Shown: piece by piece, positions 10,680 to 19,394 of the stretch
Numbering within the stretch: position 1 is the stretch's first letter
Layout of the letters: each line of letters begins with the position of its first letter
Assembly: GCA_019694975.1 (NCBI GenBank)
Contig: JAIBAY010000012.1
Coordinates: forward strand, 25,441 to 89,440
Origin: Chitinophagales bacterium
GTDB taxonomy: Bacteria > Bacteroidota > Bacteroidia > Chitinophagales > UBA10324
Direction of reading: 5' to 3'
DNA: 64,000 nt
Notes under the pieces: generated by a model
Told to the model about the DNA's origin: nothing
Databases searched by the model: none
Seen by the model: the letters and a program-made list of their open reading frames with translations, nothing else
Program-made: the position numbers and the translations under genes

Positions 10680-10792
10680 CTCATTAAGGAATTTGTTTCT
10701 TTATAAATATATCATGAAGCTGATCCATGTCATTGGATTTCTCTTCACTTTGAACGAAACTTTGAGAATTACTTATTCTAAAAACTCTCGCT

Positions 10793-12292
10793 ATGAAAAA
10801 CTTAACAGCAATACTCATCATTCTATTTACAGTAGGATTAAACAGTATCCGGGCGCAGGATATCTGGACTCAAAAAGCCGATTTCGGCGGTGGTGCAATA
10901 TCAGGAGCAGTAGCATTTTCCATTAACGATAAAGGTTACGTTGGCGCTTTTGGCACCGAAGCTTTCTGGCAATATGATCCGGCAACTGATGTCTGGACTC
11001 AAAAAGCAGATTATGGTGGCGGTTGCAGATCAGGGGCCGTAGGTTTTTCCATTGGCAGCAAAGGCTACCTGGGAACGGGTTCGAATGGTTTGACTCTCTA
11101 CAAAGATTTCTGGGAATACGATCCTTCAACTAATATCTGGATTAAAAAATCCGATTATGGTGGTGAAGCTCGGAAATTAGCCGTTGGATTCTCCATTGGA
11201 AACAATGGATATATTGGTACAGGCTATGGTGGAACAATTTCAAACGATTTCTGGGAATATGAATCTGATGCTGATAAATGGACCAAAAAAACTAATTATC
11301 CAGGATTAGGACACTGGGGCGGGGTTGCCTTTTCAATCGACAAATTTGGATATGTAGGAACTGGAGTAGGGTCTGATGAATATCAAACCTATGATTTCTG
11401 GAAATATAACCCAACTTCTGATAAATGGAATGAGATAGCAGGTGTAAATGGATGGAGATCAGGGGCAGTTGGTTTTTCAGCAAATGGAAAGGGATATGTT
11501 GGCCTAGGAAGTGGTGATGCATTGGGCTATTTGATTGAATATAACGATATTGAAGAATATGACCCAATAAAAGGTTACTGGAGAATTACAAGATTTCCCG
11601 GGGGAGCCAGAACCGGTGCAGTTGGTTTCTCTATTAGCGGGAAAGTATACATTGGCATGGGATTTAAAATTTTAGGTTCATCAGACGATATTTACAATGA
11701 TTTCTGGGAGTATACACCTGAAACCACACCTTCATGCATTGTTCCTACCGGCGAAGCAACAGTAAACATCACCGGCACCTCCGCCAAATTGAAGTGGGAT
11801 ATTGTTGATGAGGCAAAGCGTTACAACGTTCGTTACAGAGCTGCTGGAACCAATGAGTGGATAATACTTACAAATATAATATCCAACTCAATAGCTATTT
11901 CCGGCTTAATACCAAACACACTTTATCTATGGGAAGTTAAATGTATCTGTTCTGCAACTCCTGTTGTTTCTTCCTATTGGTCTGCAAAAGAATCCTTCAC
12001 TACCGGGACACTCAGAATTGAAACGGACCCAGCAACATCAATGCAGTTATATCCCAATCCTGTTACTGAATCCTTCACATTGGATCTTCAACTCGGCACA
12101 ACCACGGACCAATCAGCAACTATATACCTGCTTAATACACTTGGACAAACCGTTCATTCATCTAAGGAGGTAGTGAATGGCGAGTTGACCAAAGTAATTA
12201 CGATGCCGTCTTCAGCAACATCGGGATGGTACATTGTGAGAGTGGTGATGAGTGATCAGGTGTTTGAGAAGAAGTTGTTGTATCAGAAGTAG
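10793..12292 (+). CDS. Single Kelch-propeller T9SS protein
   Basis: 499 aa. Signal peptide (MKNLTAILIILFTVGLNS, cleavage near RAQ). Six Kelch-type repeats lie in residues ~23-320; the fifth and sixth are the most diverged (WNEIAGVNG, WRITRFPGG). A fibronectin III domain (~325-415, opening SCIVPTGEATVNITG) and a T9SS sorting domain (LYPNPVTESF to LLYQK) follow. It is the minimal version of the architecture seen twice over in the genes at 3442 and 8025, with no MopE-like linker. Only 161 bases separate it from the gene before, with a hairpin between, so it may have its own promoter. The six repeats of this stand-alone copy support counting six blades per module in the larger proteins. Confidence 0.87.
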   Translation: MKNLTAILIILFTVGLNSIRAQDIWTQKADFGGGAISGAVAFSINDKGYVGAFGTEAFWQYDPATDVWTQKADYGGGCRSGAVGFSIGSKGYLGTGSNGLTLYKDFWEYDPSTNIWIKKSDYGGEARKLAVGFSIGNNGYIGTGYGGTISNDFWEYESDADKWTKKTNYPGLGHWGGVAFSIDKFGYVGTGVGSDEYQTYDFWKYNPTSDKWNEIAGVNGWRSGAVGFSANGKGYVGLGSGDALGYLIEYNDIEEYDPIKGYWRITRFPGGARTGAVGFSISGKVYIGMGFKILGSSDDIYNDFWEYTPETTPSCIVPTGEATVNITGTSAKLKWDIVDEAKRYNVRYRAAGTNEWIILTNIISNSIAISGLIPNTLYLWEVKCICSATPVVSSYWSAKESFTTGTLRIETDPATSMQLYPNPVTESFTLDLQLGTTTDQSATIYLLNTLGQTVHSSKEVVNGELTKVITMPSSATSGWYIVRVVMSDQVFEKKLLYQK

Positions 12293-12315
12293 TCGTTTAT
12301 ACTATTATACTTACT

Positions 12316-12344
12316 GCGGGCTCCGGAAATTTTTCGGGGCCCGC
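12316..12344 (+). terminator. Intrinsic terminator after the third Kelch gene
   Basis: GCGGGCTCCG (12316-12325) pairs with CGGGGCCCGC (12335-12344), with one G-T wobble. It is the same terminator family as at 6264 and 14496. Confidence 0.75.
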
Positions 12345-12513
12345 TCCTATTCATATAGCATTCAAGATTCTATGGTTAGTCATACCATCAACTACCATTC
12401 TGAAGCCCGGGAAAATTGATACGAATCATACTTTGAACTGACATTTATCATTCACAAACAGTACTTTAAAAATCATCTTTGTCCATTCACTCTTTAATCT
12501 AAAATTATGCTAT

Positions 12514-14472
12514 ATGAAAACAATCAGACTAATACCAGTAGTATTACTTATTGGCTGCTTAACCAGTAGTTGGGCTCAGTTAGCCCCCATCATATCTTCC
12601 TTTTATCCAACTTCAGGAGCAGCTGGCACCAGTGTGACCATTTATGGAAATAACTTTAATCCATCGGTAGCCGATAACATAGTTTACTTTGGCGCAGTAA
12701 AAGCAACCGTTACTGCGGCAAGCAGCTCCCAACTATCAATAGTGGTGCCTGCAGGTACTACCTTTCAACCCATATCAGTAACCAACACTGCTATCGGTCT
12801 TACCGGCTATTCTGGTTTTTCATTCGCACTGACTTTCCCGGGCGGAGGTGATATTACGTCCTCTTCCTTTGCTCCGAAAATTGACCTGGAAGAACCATCA
12901 GGAGGAATTACCGGTGATATTGATGGTGATGGCAAACCGGATCTTGTTGCCGCTGAATTTTATGGAGATATTTACATCCTCAGAAATACCAGCACACCGG
13001 GCAATATTTCCTTTGATCCTTTGATCGCATTAGGAACTGAAGACACCTACAATAACCTTTTACTCTCCGATGTGAATGGTGACGGAAAATTGGACATCGT
13101 TACCAGCAATTATTGGAATTTCCAGGTAGTCATATTTAAAAACCTAAGCTCACCGGGCGTGATTTCCTTCGGGCCGAAAATCACTTTTGCTGCCGGAGGT
13201 TTTAATGACGATATTGTAGCAGGGGATATGGATGGCGACGGCAAACCTGACCTGGCAGTAGCTAATAATGTAAATGGCACGGTTTACCTTTTCCATAATA
13301 ACAGCACTATTGCAGACATCGCCTTTTCTCATACAGGAGATTTGTCTTTTGGCGAATGCGGCTGCTATGCTCCAAGGTATTTGGCACTTGGAGAACTGAA
13401 TGGTGATAACAAACCTGATTTGGTTTATCCGAATAATGAAGACGACGTAATCGGAATATCAAAAAATACCAGTACCACCGGCTCGTTCAGCTTCACAAAA
13501 GATATACTAACCTTCCCTTTTGGAGAAAATCAGGCATACCAGGTCAATACAACAGATTTGGATCAAGACAGTAAACAGGATGTATTCGCAAGTATTGCCT
13601 CGGGGATTTCTTTTTGGAGAAACACCAGCACGGTGGATTCATTTACTTTCGATGCAGAGCAAAACTTCGCTGACTTTTTTTTCAATGCATCATGCGACCT
13701 GAATGGTGATGGGAAAGTTGACTTGATAGGTAGCAGCAGTGAGGGTTTCACTGTTTTGCAAAACAATGGAAACGCAGGCCTCATTTCTTTTATAGAAAAA
13801 GTGATACCCGGCTTAAGCGGATTTATTGCAATTGACCTGGATGGAGACGGTAAACCGGATCTTACGGATGGCTATTCTGTTTACTTAAATACTATGGGCA
13901 ACAATATTGAATGCAATAATCCAACCGGTTTAGCAGTGAGTAATATCAGCAGCACATCAGCGCAGTTACAATGGGAAAATAATCCGACTGCATTGCATTA
14001 CAAAGTGCAATATAAAGTTGCAGGTACGGGTGATTGGAATACGCTGGCAAAAATAACTTCCACCACTTACCTTCTTTCCGGACTAACTCCCAATACTTCC
14101 TACTATTGGCGCTCAAAAAGTATTTGTTCGAAAGAACCCAAAATTACCTCTGAGTGGTCGGTAAAACAACTATTCACTTCCGCACCAATGCGGATTGGCG
14201 ATCAGCAAATGGTAACCCTGCAACTGTTTCCCAACCCGGTATCTGAAAACTTCACGATTAACCTTCGATTTACTTCCCTGCCAGATCAGGCTGTTGATCT
14301 TTTCCTGCTGAATACCCTGGGCCAGGTTGTTTATTCAGCTCATGAAATCGTTGGAAATGGTATGCTTAATAAGGTAATCACGATGCCATCCACCGCCACA
14401 TCAGGCTGGTATGTGGTGAGAGTGGTGATGAGTGATCAGGTAATAGAACAGAAATTGCTGTATCAGAAATAG
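12514..14472 (+). CDS. TIG/FG-GAP (VCBS-like) T9SS surface protein
   Basis: 652 aa. Signal peptide to ~22 (SSWAQ). Residues ~23-105 form an IPT/TIG immunoglobulin-like domain (IISSFYPTSGAAGTSVTIYG). Residues ~125-465 contain seven FG-GAP/VCBS-type repeats, each with a calcium-loop motif: GDIDGDGKPDLV, DVNGDGKLDIV, GDMDGDGKPDLA, GELNGDNKPDLV, DLDQDSKQDVF, DLNGDGKVDLI, DLDGDGKPDLT. Seven repeats fit an integrin-alpha-like seven-bladed propeller. A fibronectin III domain (~468-560) and a T9SS sorting domain follow, the latter closely related to those of the three Kelch genes upstream even though the propeller type differs. Likely a calcium-stabilised surface protein; the ligand is unknown. Confidence 0.87.
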   Translation: MKTIRLIPVVLLIGCLTSSWAQLAPIISSFYPTSGAAGTSVTIYGNNFNPSVADNIVYFGAVKATVTAASSSQLSIVVPAGTTFQPISVTNTAIGLTGYSGFSFALTFPGGGDITSSSFAPKIDLEEPSGGITGDIDGDGKPDLVAAEFYGDIYILRNTSTPGNISFDPLIALGTEDTYNNLLLSDVNGDGKLDIVTSNYWNFQVVIFKNLSSPGVISFGPKITFAAGGFNDDIVAGDMDGDGKPDLAVANNVNGTVYLFHNNSTIADIAFSHTGDLSFGECGCYAPRYLALGELNGDNKPDLVYPNNEDDVIGISKNTSTTGSFSFTKDILTFPFGENQAYQVNTTDLDQDSKQDVFASIASGISFWRNTSTVDSFTFDAEQNFADFFFNASCDLNGDGKVDLIGSSSEGFTVLQNNGNAGLISFIEKVIPGLSGFIAIDLDGDGKPDLTDGYSVYLNTMGNNIECNNPTGLAVSNISSTSAQLQWENNPTALHYKVQYKVAGTGDWNTLAKITSTTYLLSGLTPNTSYYWRSKSICSKEPKITSEWSVKQLFTSAPMRIGDQQMVTLQLFPNPVSENFTINLRFTSLPDQAVDLFLLNTLGQVVYSAHEIVGNGMLNKVITMPSTATSGWYVVRVVMSDQVIEQKLLYQK

Positions 14473-14495
14473 TTGCTTAAACTATCTTACTTACT

Positions 14496-14530
14496 ACGGG
14501 CTCCTGAAGTTTACCGGAGCCCGTTGTTTT
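14496..14530 (+). terminator. Intrinsic terminator after the TIG/FG-GAP gene
   Basis: ACGGGCTCC (14496-14504) pairs with GGAGCCCGT (14516-14524), followed by TGTTTT. The core is shared with the terminators at 6264 and 12316. Confidence 0.8.
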
Positions 14531-14583
14531 GGAGTAAGGATGGAAGTTTACCGTGTTGGAGTTCCTTCCGGAAAGTTTTACGC

Positions 14584-14850
14584 CGTTGGTCTTGATTTGT
14601 AATCATAGGTGTTCGAAACATCTTCAAAGGCTTATCCAGTATACATTACAGCTGTTTTAATCAAGCGTTTTCACCCATCTAAGCATTCCTTTGGCATCGT
14701 GAATGTGATTGCTGTCAGCGAGAAACCTACATGAGGATTTTTCGGAACAAGTTCAGACTCGATATTTAGACATTAAAAATGCTTTGGAACTGAAGTCAGT
14801 AAAGAGTTTCAAAGGTTTCGAACACCTTTGATTACAAATCCGGACTAACG
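14584..14850 (+). mobile_element. MITE-like element, divergent copy B (267 bp)
   Basis: Left end CGTTGGTCTTGATTTGTAAT then GTGTTCGAAACAT; right end GGTTTCGAACACCTTTGATT then ACAAATCCGGACTAACG. The two ends are inverted copies. The interior does not match copies A, C, D and E, yet the length is the same to within two bases. There is no coding capacity. Confidence 0.7.
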
Positions 14851-15379
14851 AGAGAATATTCCGGTGCATCATTTTACGAACTGGTCAAGCCTTGTCAATT
14901 TCCAATAGCGCATGATGCAGCAATCCTGCATGGAAGGTGACCGTCAGTTTGAAGCGTTGGGCATTGAATTCCCCCGGGCCCTGCCGGCTCTCAGCACAAA
15001 GCTTTCATCAGAGATACGGCGGCGGTGTAACGCGCGATAAAAAGCATTCACTTCACTTACAAAACCGTTCCGAATGCGGCACAGGATAAAGCTCATCCTG
15101 AAATCCGGGGATTGAAAGAAATACCATATTCTTTTGACGAAGAAAAAGCCTGTTCAAAAGACATGTCTTTTTGCCTGAGTATACGTTGAGCTTTTCCATC
15201 TGAAGGAAAACACTGCTTGACATCTGCAGAACTACTATTTGCTTCAGTTTACAAAATTCGCAACCTCAACTGCTGCCCCCCCTATTTATGTAGGTGCATT
15301 CGCCTGCTAACCAGGCTTCTTTTGTGAACTGATTTTTTTCACAGAAAATAATCTCAAGCAAATCCTAAAACCTATTACC
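14851..15379. other. Gene-free stretch before the adhesin-like gene
   Basis: About 530 bases without a supported reading frame. The last ~80 bases (from about 15300) must hold the promoter and leader of the gene at 15380. The rest (14870-15250) shows no recognised protein fragment, repeat or RNA. Confidence 0.5.
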
Positions 15380-16822
15380 ATGAAAAGCAAACCATTTTTT
15401 TCAATCTGCCTTTTCGCTTTACTGGTTCACTTCGCTGAAGCACAAACCTGGAATCTAGGCGGCAATGCACCCACGGCAACAAGCACACTTGGCAACACCA
15501 CCAAACAAAACTTGAATCTTATTACCGACAACAAAGTGCGCGTGGCCATAAAAAAAACAGGCCAGGTTGGAATCGGAATAAACAGCCCGGCTGCTATACT
15601 GCATGTGGAACAGAACGGCCTGGCGGATGTGCTTATTAAATCAACCGCGGCCAGTTCGCATCTTATTATCGACCGTGCCGGCAATGGCTACGAAGCAATC
15701 ACGCGCTATATGCAGACAGGAGTGCCGCAATGGAAAACAGGACTTATAGTAAATGCCAACGGTTCTCCGGACTATGTGATCGGCAATGAAATCACAGGGA
15801 GCAATGCACTATCAATTGCAGGAAGCAGCAACTTTGTAAACTTTCCGGCAGGATATGTTTCGCTTGGCGCTCCCGGCACAGATAACGTTGGAACGCTTAC
15901 CCAAAGCAGCAACAATATGTATTTATCATCTTTTACACCTACAACGGCTTCAGGCGCCACACCGGGCAACATCATCATGGCCTATTCAGGCTTGTATGCG
16001 CATAAACCCGGCAATGTTGGCATAGGTACCGATGATGCCAGCCTGGCAAAGTTGGTGGTATCAGGAAACGTTGGAAAAACCACTGCCATTTTCGGACAAG
16101 GCTCTTCCGGAATTTCCATAGTACAGAATTATCCGGCTATCGGATTAAATGCTTACTACGCAACCAATACATGGAAATCTATGAGTACCGGATACTCAGC
16201 TCAAATCAGCCTGGATCCTGTATCCGGTAACCTGCTGTTTTATACCGGTTCGAATACGTTAGCGGCCAATCAAACAGTTTCGCAAACACTTCCTTTGTTT
16301 ATTACCAATGACGGCAGGGTGATCATCAACGCACCGGAAATCAACAGCACCCTGGCAGTAAAGAAGGTAGCAAACGCTGATGATGCAGCCAGTTTCGAGG
16401 GTACTGAGGTATTCTCCCATTTTGCTTATGGTTTTGATGAAACCACTTTTATCCGGGGCGGTAAAGCAACTTCCAATGTGATCATTGCTGATATAGGCAA
16501 CAACGTGGGAATCGGCACTGCCAATCCAAACTACAAGCTGGATGTGTGCGGCATAATACGGGGAAAGGAAGTAAGAGTGGAAGCGGGTTGGTGCGACTAT
16601 GTTTTTGCAGATGATTATAAACTGCCGTCACTAAAGTATGTGGAAACCTTTATTAAGGAAAACAAGCACTTGCCTGATGTTACACCGGGAGCTGTTATTG
16701 AAAATGAAGGATTGGAATTAGGCAAAACCTCAGCTCAAATGATTAAGAAGATTGAGGAGCTTACCCTATACGTGATTGAATTGCAAAAGCAGGTGGATGA
16801 GTTAAAGAGTAATAAGAAATAG
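15380..16822 (+). CDS. Secreted tail-fibre/adhesin-like protein
   Basis: 480 aa with a signal peptide (FFSICLFALLVHFAEAQ). The N-terminal part has a motif common in Bacteroidota surface proteins: TWNLGGNAPTATSTLGN, then VRVAIKKTGQVGIGINSP and LHVE. The GNVGIGT pattern recurs near residue 211 and 375. The middle is rich in small residues and beta-strand-like. The C-terminus (~388-480) has the motif set DYVFADDYKLPSLKYVE, ENKHLPDV (~427-434), LGKTSAQMIKKIEELTLYVI and a terminal amphipathic coiled coil. This tail is typical of Bacteroidota tail-fibre-domain proteins, which probably trimerise. There is no T9SS sorting domain, so the export route past the periplasm is unclear. Target unknown. Confidence 0.75.
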   Translation: MKSKPFFSICLFALLVHFAEAQTWNLGGNAPTATSTLGNTTKQNLNLITDNKVRVAIKKTGQVGIGINSPAAILHVEQNGLADVLIKSTAASSHLIIDRAGNGYEAITRYMQTGVPQWKTGLIVNANGSPDYVIGNEITGSNALSIAGSSNFVNFPAGYVSLGAPGTDNVGTLTQSSNNMYLSSFTPTTASGATPGNIIMAYSGLYAHKPGNVGIGTDDASLAKLVVSGNVGKTTAIFGQGSSGISIVQNYPAIGLNAYYATNTWKSMSTGYSAQISLDPVSGNLLFYTGSNTLAANQTVSQTLPLFITNDGRVIINAPEINSTLAVKKVANADDAASFEGTEVFSHFAYGFDETTFIRGGKATSNVIIADIGNNVGIGTANPNYKLDVCGIIRGKEVRVEAGWCDYVFADDYKLPSLKYVETFIKENKHLPDVTPGAVIENEGLELGKTSAQMIKKIEELTLYVIELQKQVDELKSNKK

Positions 16823-16874
16823 TTTCTTATCGAACATTGAAATTGTATTTGAAAAACAGCTCAACCTCATCGTC

Positions 16875-19178
16875 ATGAAAAATGTAATAAATGAAAAAAT
16901 AGTCCGGCGCATCGGACTGCTCACGATTTGTTGGATCGCAGGATTCCACAACAGCTCTGCTCAACCGGCAGCGAATAATACCTGGCACACCCTGGATAAG
17001 ATTTGCAGGATACATGATGCCGGATCATTCCTGTTCTTCAGAGAAGAATTGAAGATCAATCCGCATAACATTTTTGAAACCTATAAAAGCAATTTTGGAT
17101 TACAGCAAGAAGACGAAATGAATTTGTATCGTACTCAGGAGCATACTACTGCCGGCGTAACCATCTACCGGTATCAGCAATATCACAACGGCATTAAAGT
17201 GCACGGTGCAGTGATGAATATTTTTGAGAAAAATGGAAATGCTGAAAAGGCAAACGGACGCCTTATCAGAAATCTTGAAGACCGTGAACCGCTGCTAAGT
17301 GGAGAAGATGCGGTCCGGATCGCTTTGCAAAACATCGATCCGCAAGAGTACCAGTGGACAGATCCTGTGTTGGTTTCCCGGTTTTCTGCGAAAGAAAAAC
17401 TGTCCGGTAAAAAGCTGGAACCAGATCCCAAACTGGTTTATATGTATCACAAAAAATCAGAACGGAAAGCATTTGATAATACTGCCTACGAATTGTGCTG
17501 GAGCGTAGAGCTCAACCTGAAACACGGCGCATCAAAAAATGTTTTTATCAGTGCAGCTACCGGACAACTGGTGAATGAATTACCGATCTCACTGAACTGC
17601 AACAACTGGGACTTTATTCTACCTTTCAATGGCGTGCAGCCGGTATTATTTTCATTAAATGGTAACTTATGCACGCCTTATGGTAATACAGATCAATTTA
17701 TCTGCACAGATTATGCCGGAGACATTGAAATTCATACGGAAGATTACGACAACGACGGAGAGATCTGCTTTGACCATGGTTATTATTTTCCATTGCAATT
17801 GACCGGAGTTAAGGGTGATGGTGCCCAGGCACAATGGGGAATTCAAAAGGCTTTGGACTATTACTGGATGACCTTTGACTGGAGAAGCTATGATGACAAC
17901 TACGCAGATCTTGATGTAAACGTGAATGTCAGCTTCTCCGATAACAATGGAAACAATGCTGCTTACGATGAAACCTGGGAAGATTTTGACTTTGGCTACG
18001 GTAATGATAAAAACAACGAATTCGATTCCTACACCTGCCTTGACATAGTGACCCATGAGTATACACATGGTGTGGATGATTATACTGCAGACCTGGATTA
18101 TTCTGATGAGTCAGGAGCCTTAGATGAATCATATGCAGATATTATGGGTGAAATATTAGAAGCAGACCTTGAGCGGGATCCTTATGATTTTACCTTAGAC
18201 GCAACTGACTTTGACTGGCTTGTGGGCGCAGATAAAAGCACCGGCTATATCAGGAGCATGAACTTTCCGTCACTTAAAAATGATCCTGATACTTACAAAG
18301 GAGGTTTCTGGTGCGACTACGAAAACAGTGCTTATAGCTGCACATCTGAAGATCACGGAGGTGTACATACCAACAGCGGGGTTCAGAATTTTATGTTTTA
18401 TCTGTTGGCAACAGGTGGAATCGGAACCAATGATAATGGCACTCCATATAATGTAACTCCAATTGATATACACGATGCGGAAGACATCGCTTTTCTCTCT
18501 CACACTTATTTATGGGGCTCAGCAGAATACGGCGATGCACGGGATGCCTGGATACAGGCTGCCATTGATTTATTCGGTAACTGCAGCCAGCAGGCCATTT
18601 CTGTTGCCGAAGCATGGCGGGCAGTTGGAGTAGGGCTTGACGAGTATGGATACGATCTGAACCTGTGCAACTTTATTCCTGTGGGAACCTGGAGTGCCAT
18701 CAATGACATCACTACCAACGGGACTGGTTGCAATCTGAATGCTATACCTGTCCTTGGAAACATTTACTTCGTGGCAGGCAACCAGATTATTTTCCAAGGA
18801 GGAACGATATTGAGTGCTATCGGCAGCAACATCATTGATGTTTTTGTCAATCCATGCAACCTTACCATACATGATAAGAACAGCAGCACCGGACCATTAA
18901 TAACTTCGGGGGAATCCGTTAACGACAGCAGGGATGAAATAACCATCAGCGTCTATCCCAATCCGGCCAGTGACCGCATTACCGTAAAAATAGCCGGTGC
19001 AAACGCTCATACTGCGTTGAAAATCTATAACAGTATGATGCAACTGGTCAGGACAATTAATTTTTCTGATGGAACCGAAAATGAAATAGAAACAAATGAT
19101 CTGACTTCCGGAATATATTTTATAGCCGCATCAGCAGGAGCACGATCGGATATTGCAAAGCTGGTGATCAGCAGGTAA
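16875..19178 (+). CDS. Secreted M4 (thermolysin-family) metalloprotease, T9SS-sorted
   Basis: 767 aa zinc endopeptidase precursor. After a signal peptide (ends ~NSSAQP) comes an FTP-type propeptide (~25-225), then the catalytic domain. HEYTHG at 394-399 gives zinc ligands H394 and H398 and the general base E395. E418 in GALDESYADIMGE is the third ligand, spaced 20 residues from H398 exactly as in thermolysin (H146/E166). DHGGVHTNSGVQNFMFYLL supplies the catalytic-site histidine equivalent to thermolysin H231. The C-terminal ~80 residues (VYPNPASDRITV to KLVISR) are a T9SS sorting domain. All catalytic residues are present, so activity is expected outside the cell in protein degradation. It starts 52 bases after the adhesin-like gene and is followed by a strong terminator, so the two may be co-transcribed. 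Confidence 0.92.
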   Translation: MKNVINEKIVRRIGLLTICWIAGFHNSSAQPAANNTWHTLDKICRIHDAGSFLFFREELKINPHNIFETYKSNFGLQQEDEMNLYRTQEHTTAGVTIYRYQQYHNGIKVHGAVMNIFEKNGNAEKANGRLIRNLEDREPLLSGEDAVRIALQNIDPQEYQWTDPVLVSRFSAKEKLSGKKLEPDPKLVYMYHKKSERKAFDNTAYELCWSVELNLKHGASKNVFISAATGQLVNELPISLNCNNWDFILPFNGVQPVLFSLNGNLCTPYGNTDQFICTDYAGDIEIHTEDYDNDGEICFDHGYYFPLQLTGVKGDGAQAQWGIQKALDYYWMTFDWRSYDDNYADLDVNVNVSFSDNNGNNAAYDETWEDFDFGYGNDKNNEFDSYTCLDIVTHEYTHGVDDYTADLDYSDESGALDESYADIMGEILEADLERDPYDFTLDATDFDWLVGADKSTGYIRSMNFPSLKNDPDTYKGGFWCDYENSAYSCTSEDHGGVHTNSGVQNFMFYLLATGGIGTNDNGTPYNVTPIDIHDAEDIAFLSHTYLWGSAEYGDARDAWIQAAIDLFGNCSQQAISVAEAWRAVGVGLDEYGYDLNLCNFIPVGTWSAINDITTNGTGCNLNAIPVLGNIYFVAGNQIIFQGGTILSAIGSNIIDVFVNPCNLTIHDKNSSTGPLITSGESVNDSRDEITISVYPNPASDRITVKIAGANAHTALKIYNSMMQLVRTINFSDGTENEIETNDLTSGIYFIAASAGARSDIAKLVISR

Positions 19179-19208
19179 ATTCCGGTTGACAAATAGATTT
19201 CCAAACCG

Positions 19209-19238
19209 GCCCTGCACTTACGTGCGGGGCTTTTATTT
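19209..19238 (+). terminator. Intrinsic terminator after the metalloprotease
   Basis: GCCCTGCAC pairs with GTGCGGGGC (one wobble) around TTAC, followed by TTTTATTT. It sits between the stop at 19178 and the convergent minus-strand kinase gene. Confidence 0.85.
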
Positions 19239-19285
19239 ATCCGGACTTCAGGAGGGTACATACCTGATTGTCGCTGACCGGAGCT

Positions 19286-19347
19286 GTCATGCCGAATTGA
19301 TTTCGGCATCCCGGCTTAATCGAAAGATCCCGAAACAAGTTCGGGAC
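19286..19347. repeat. Single REP-like palindrome
   Basis: Left arm GTCATGCCGAATTGATTTCGG (19286 on), right arm GATCCCGAAACAAGTTCGGGA (19326 on). This is the same palindrome that caps every unit of the arrays at 47.7-49.3 and 62.3-64.0 kb, here as one isolated, slightly degenerate copy. Confidence 0.75.
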
Positions 19348-19394
19348 CACAGCAATGATTATCCTTAAGCGACAATTTGGTAAGCACGCCTTCA

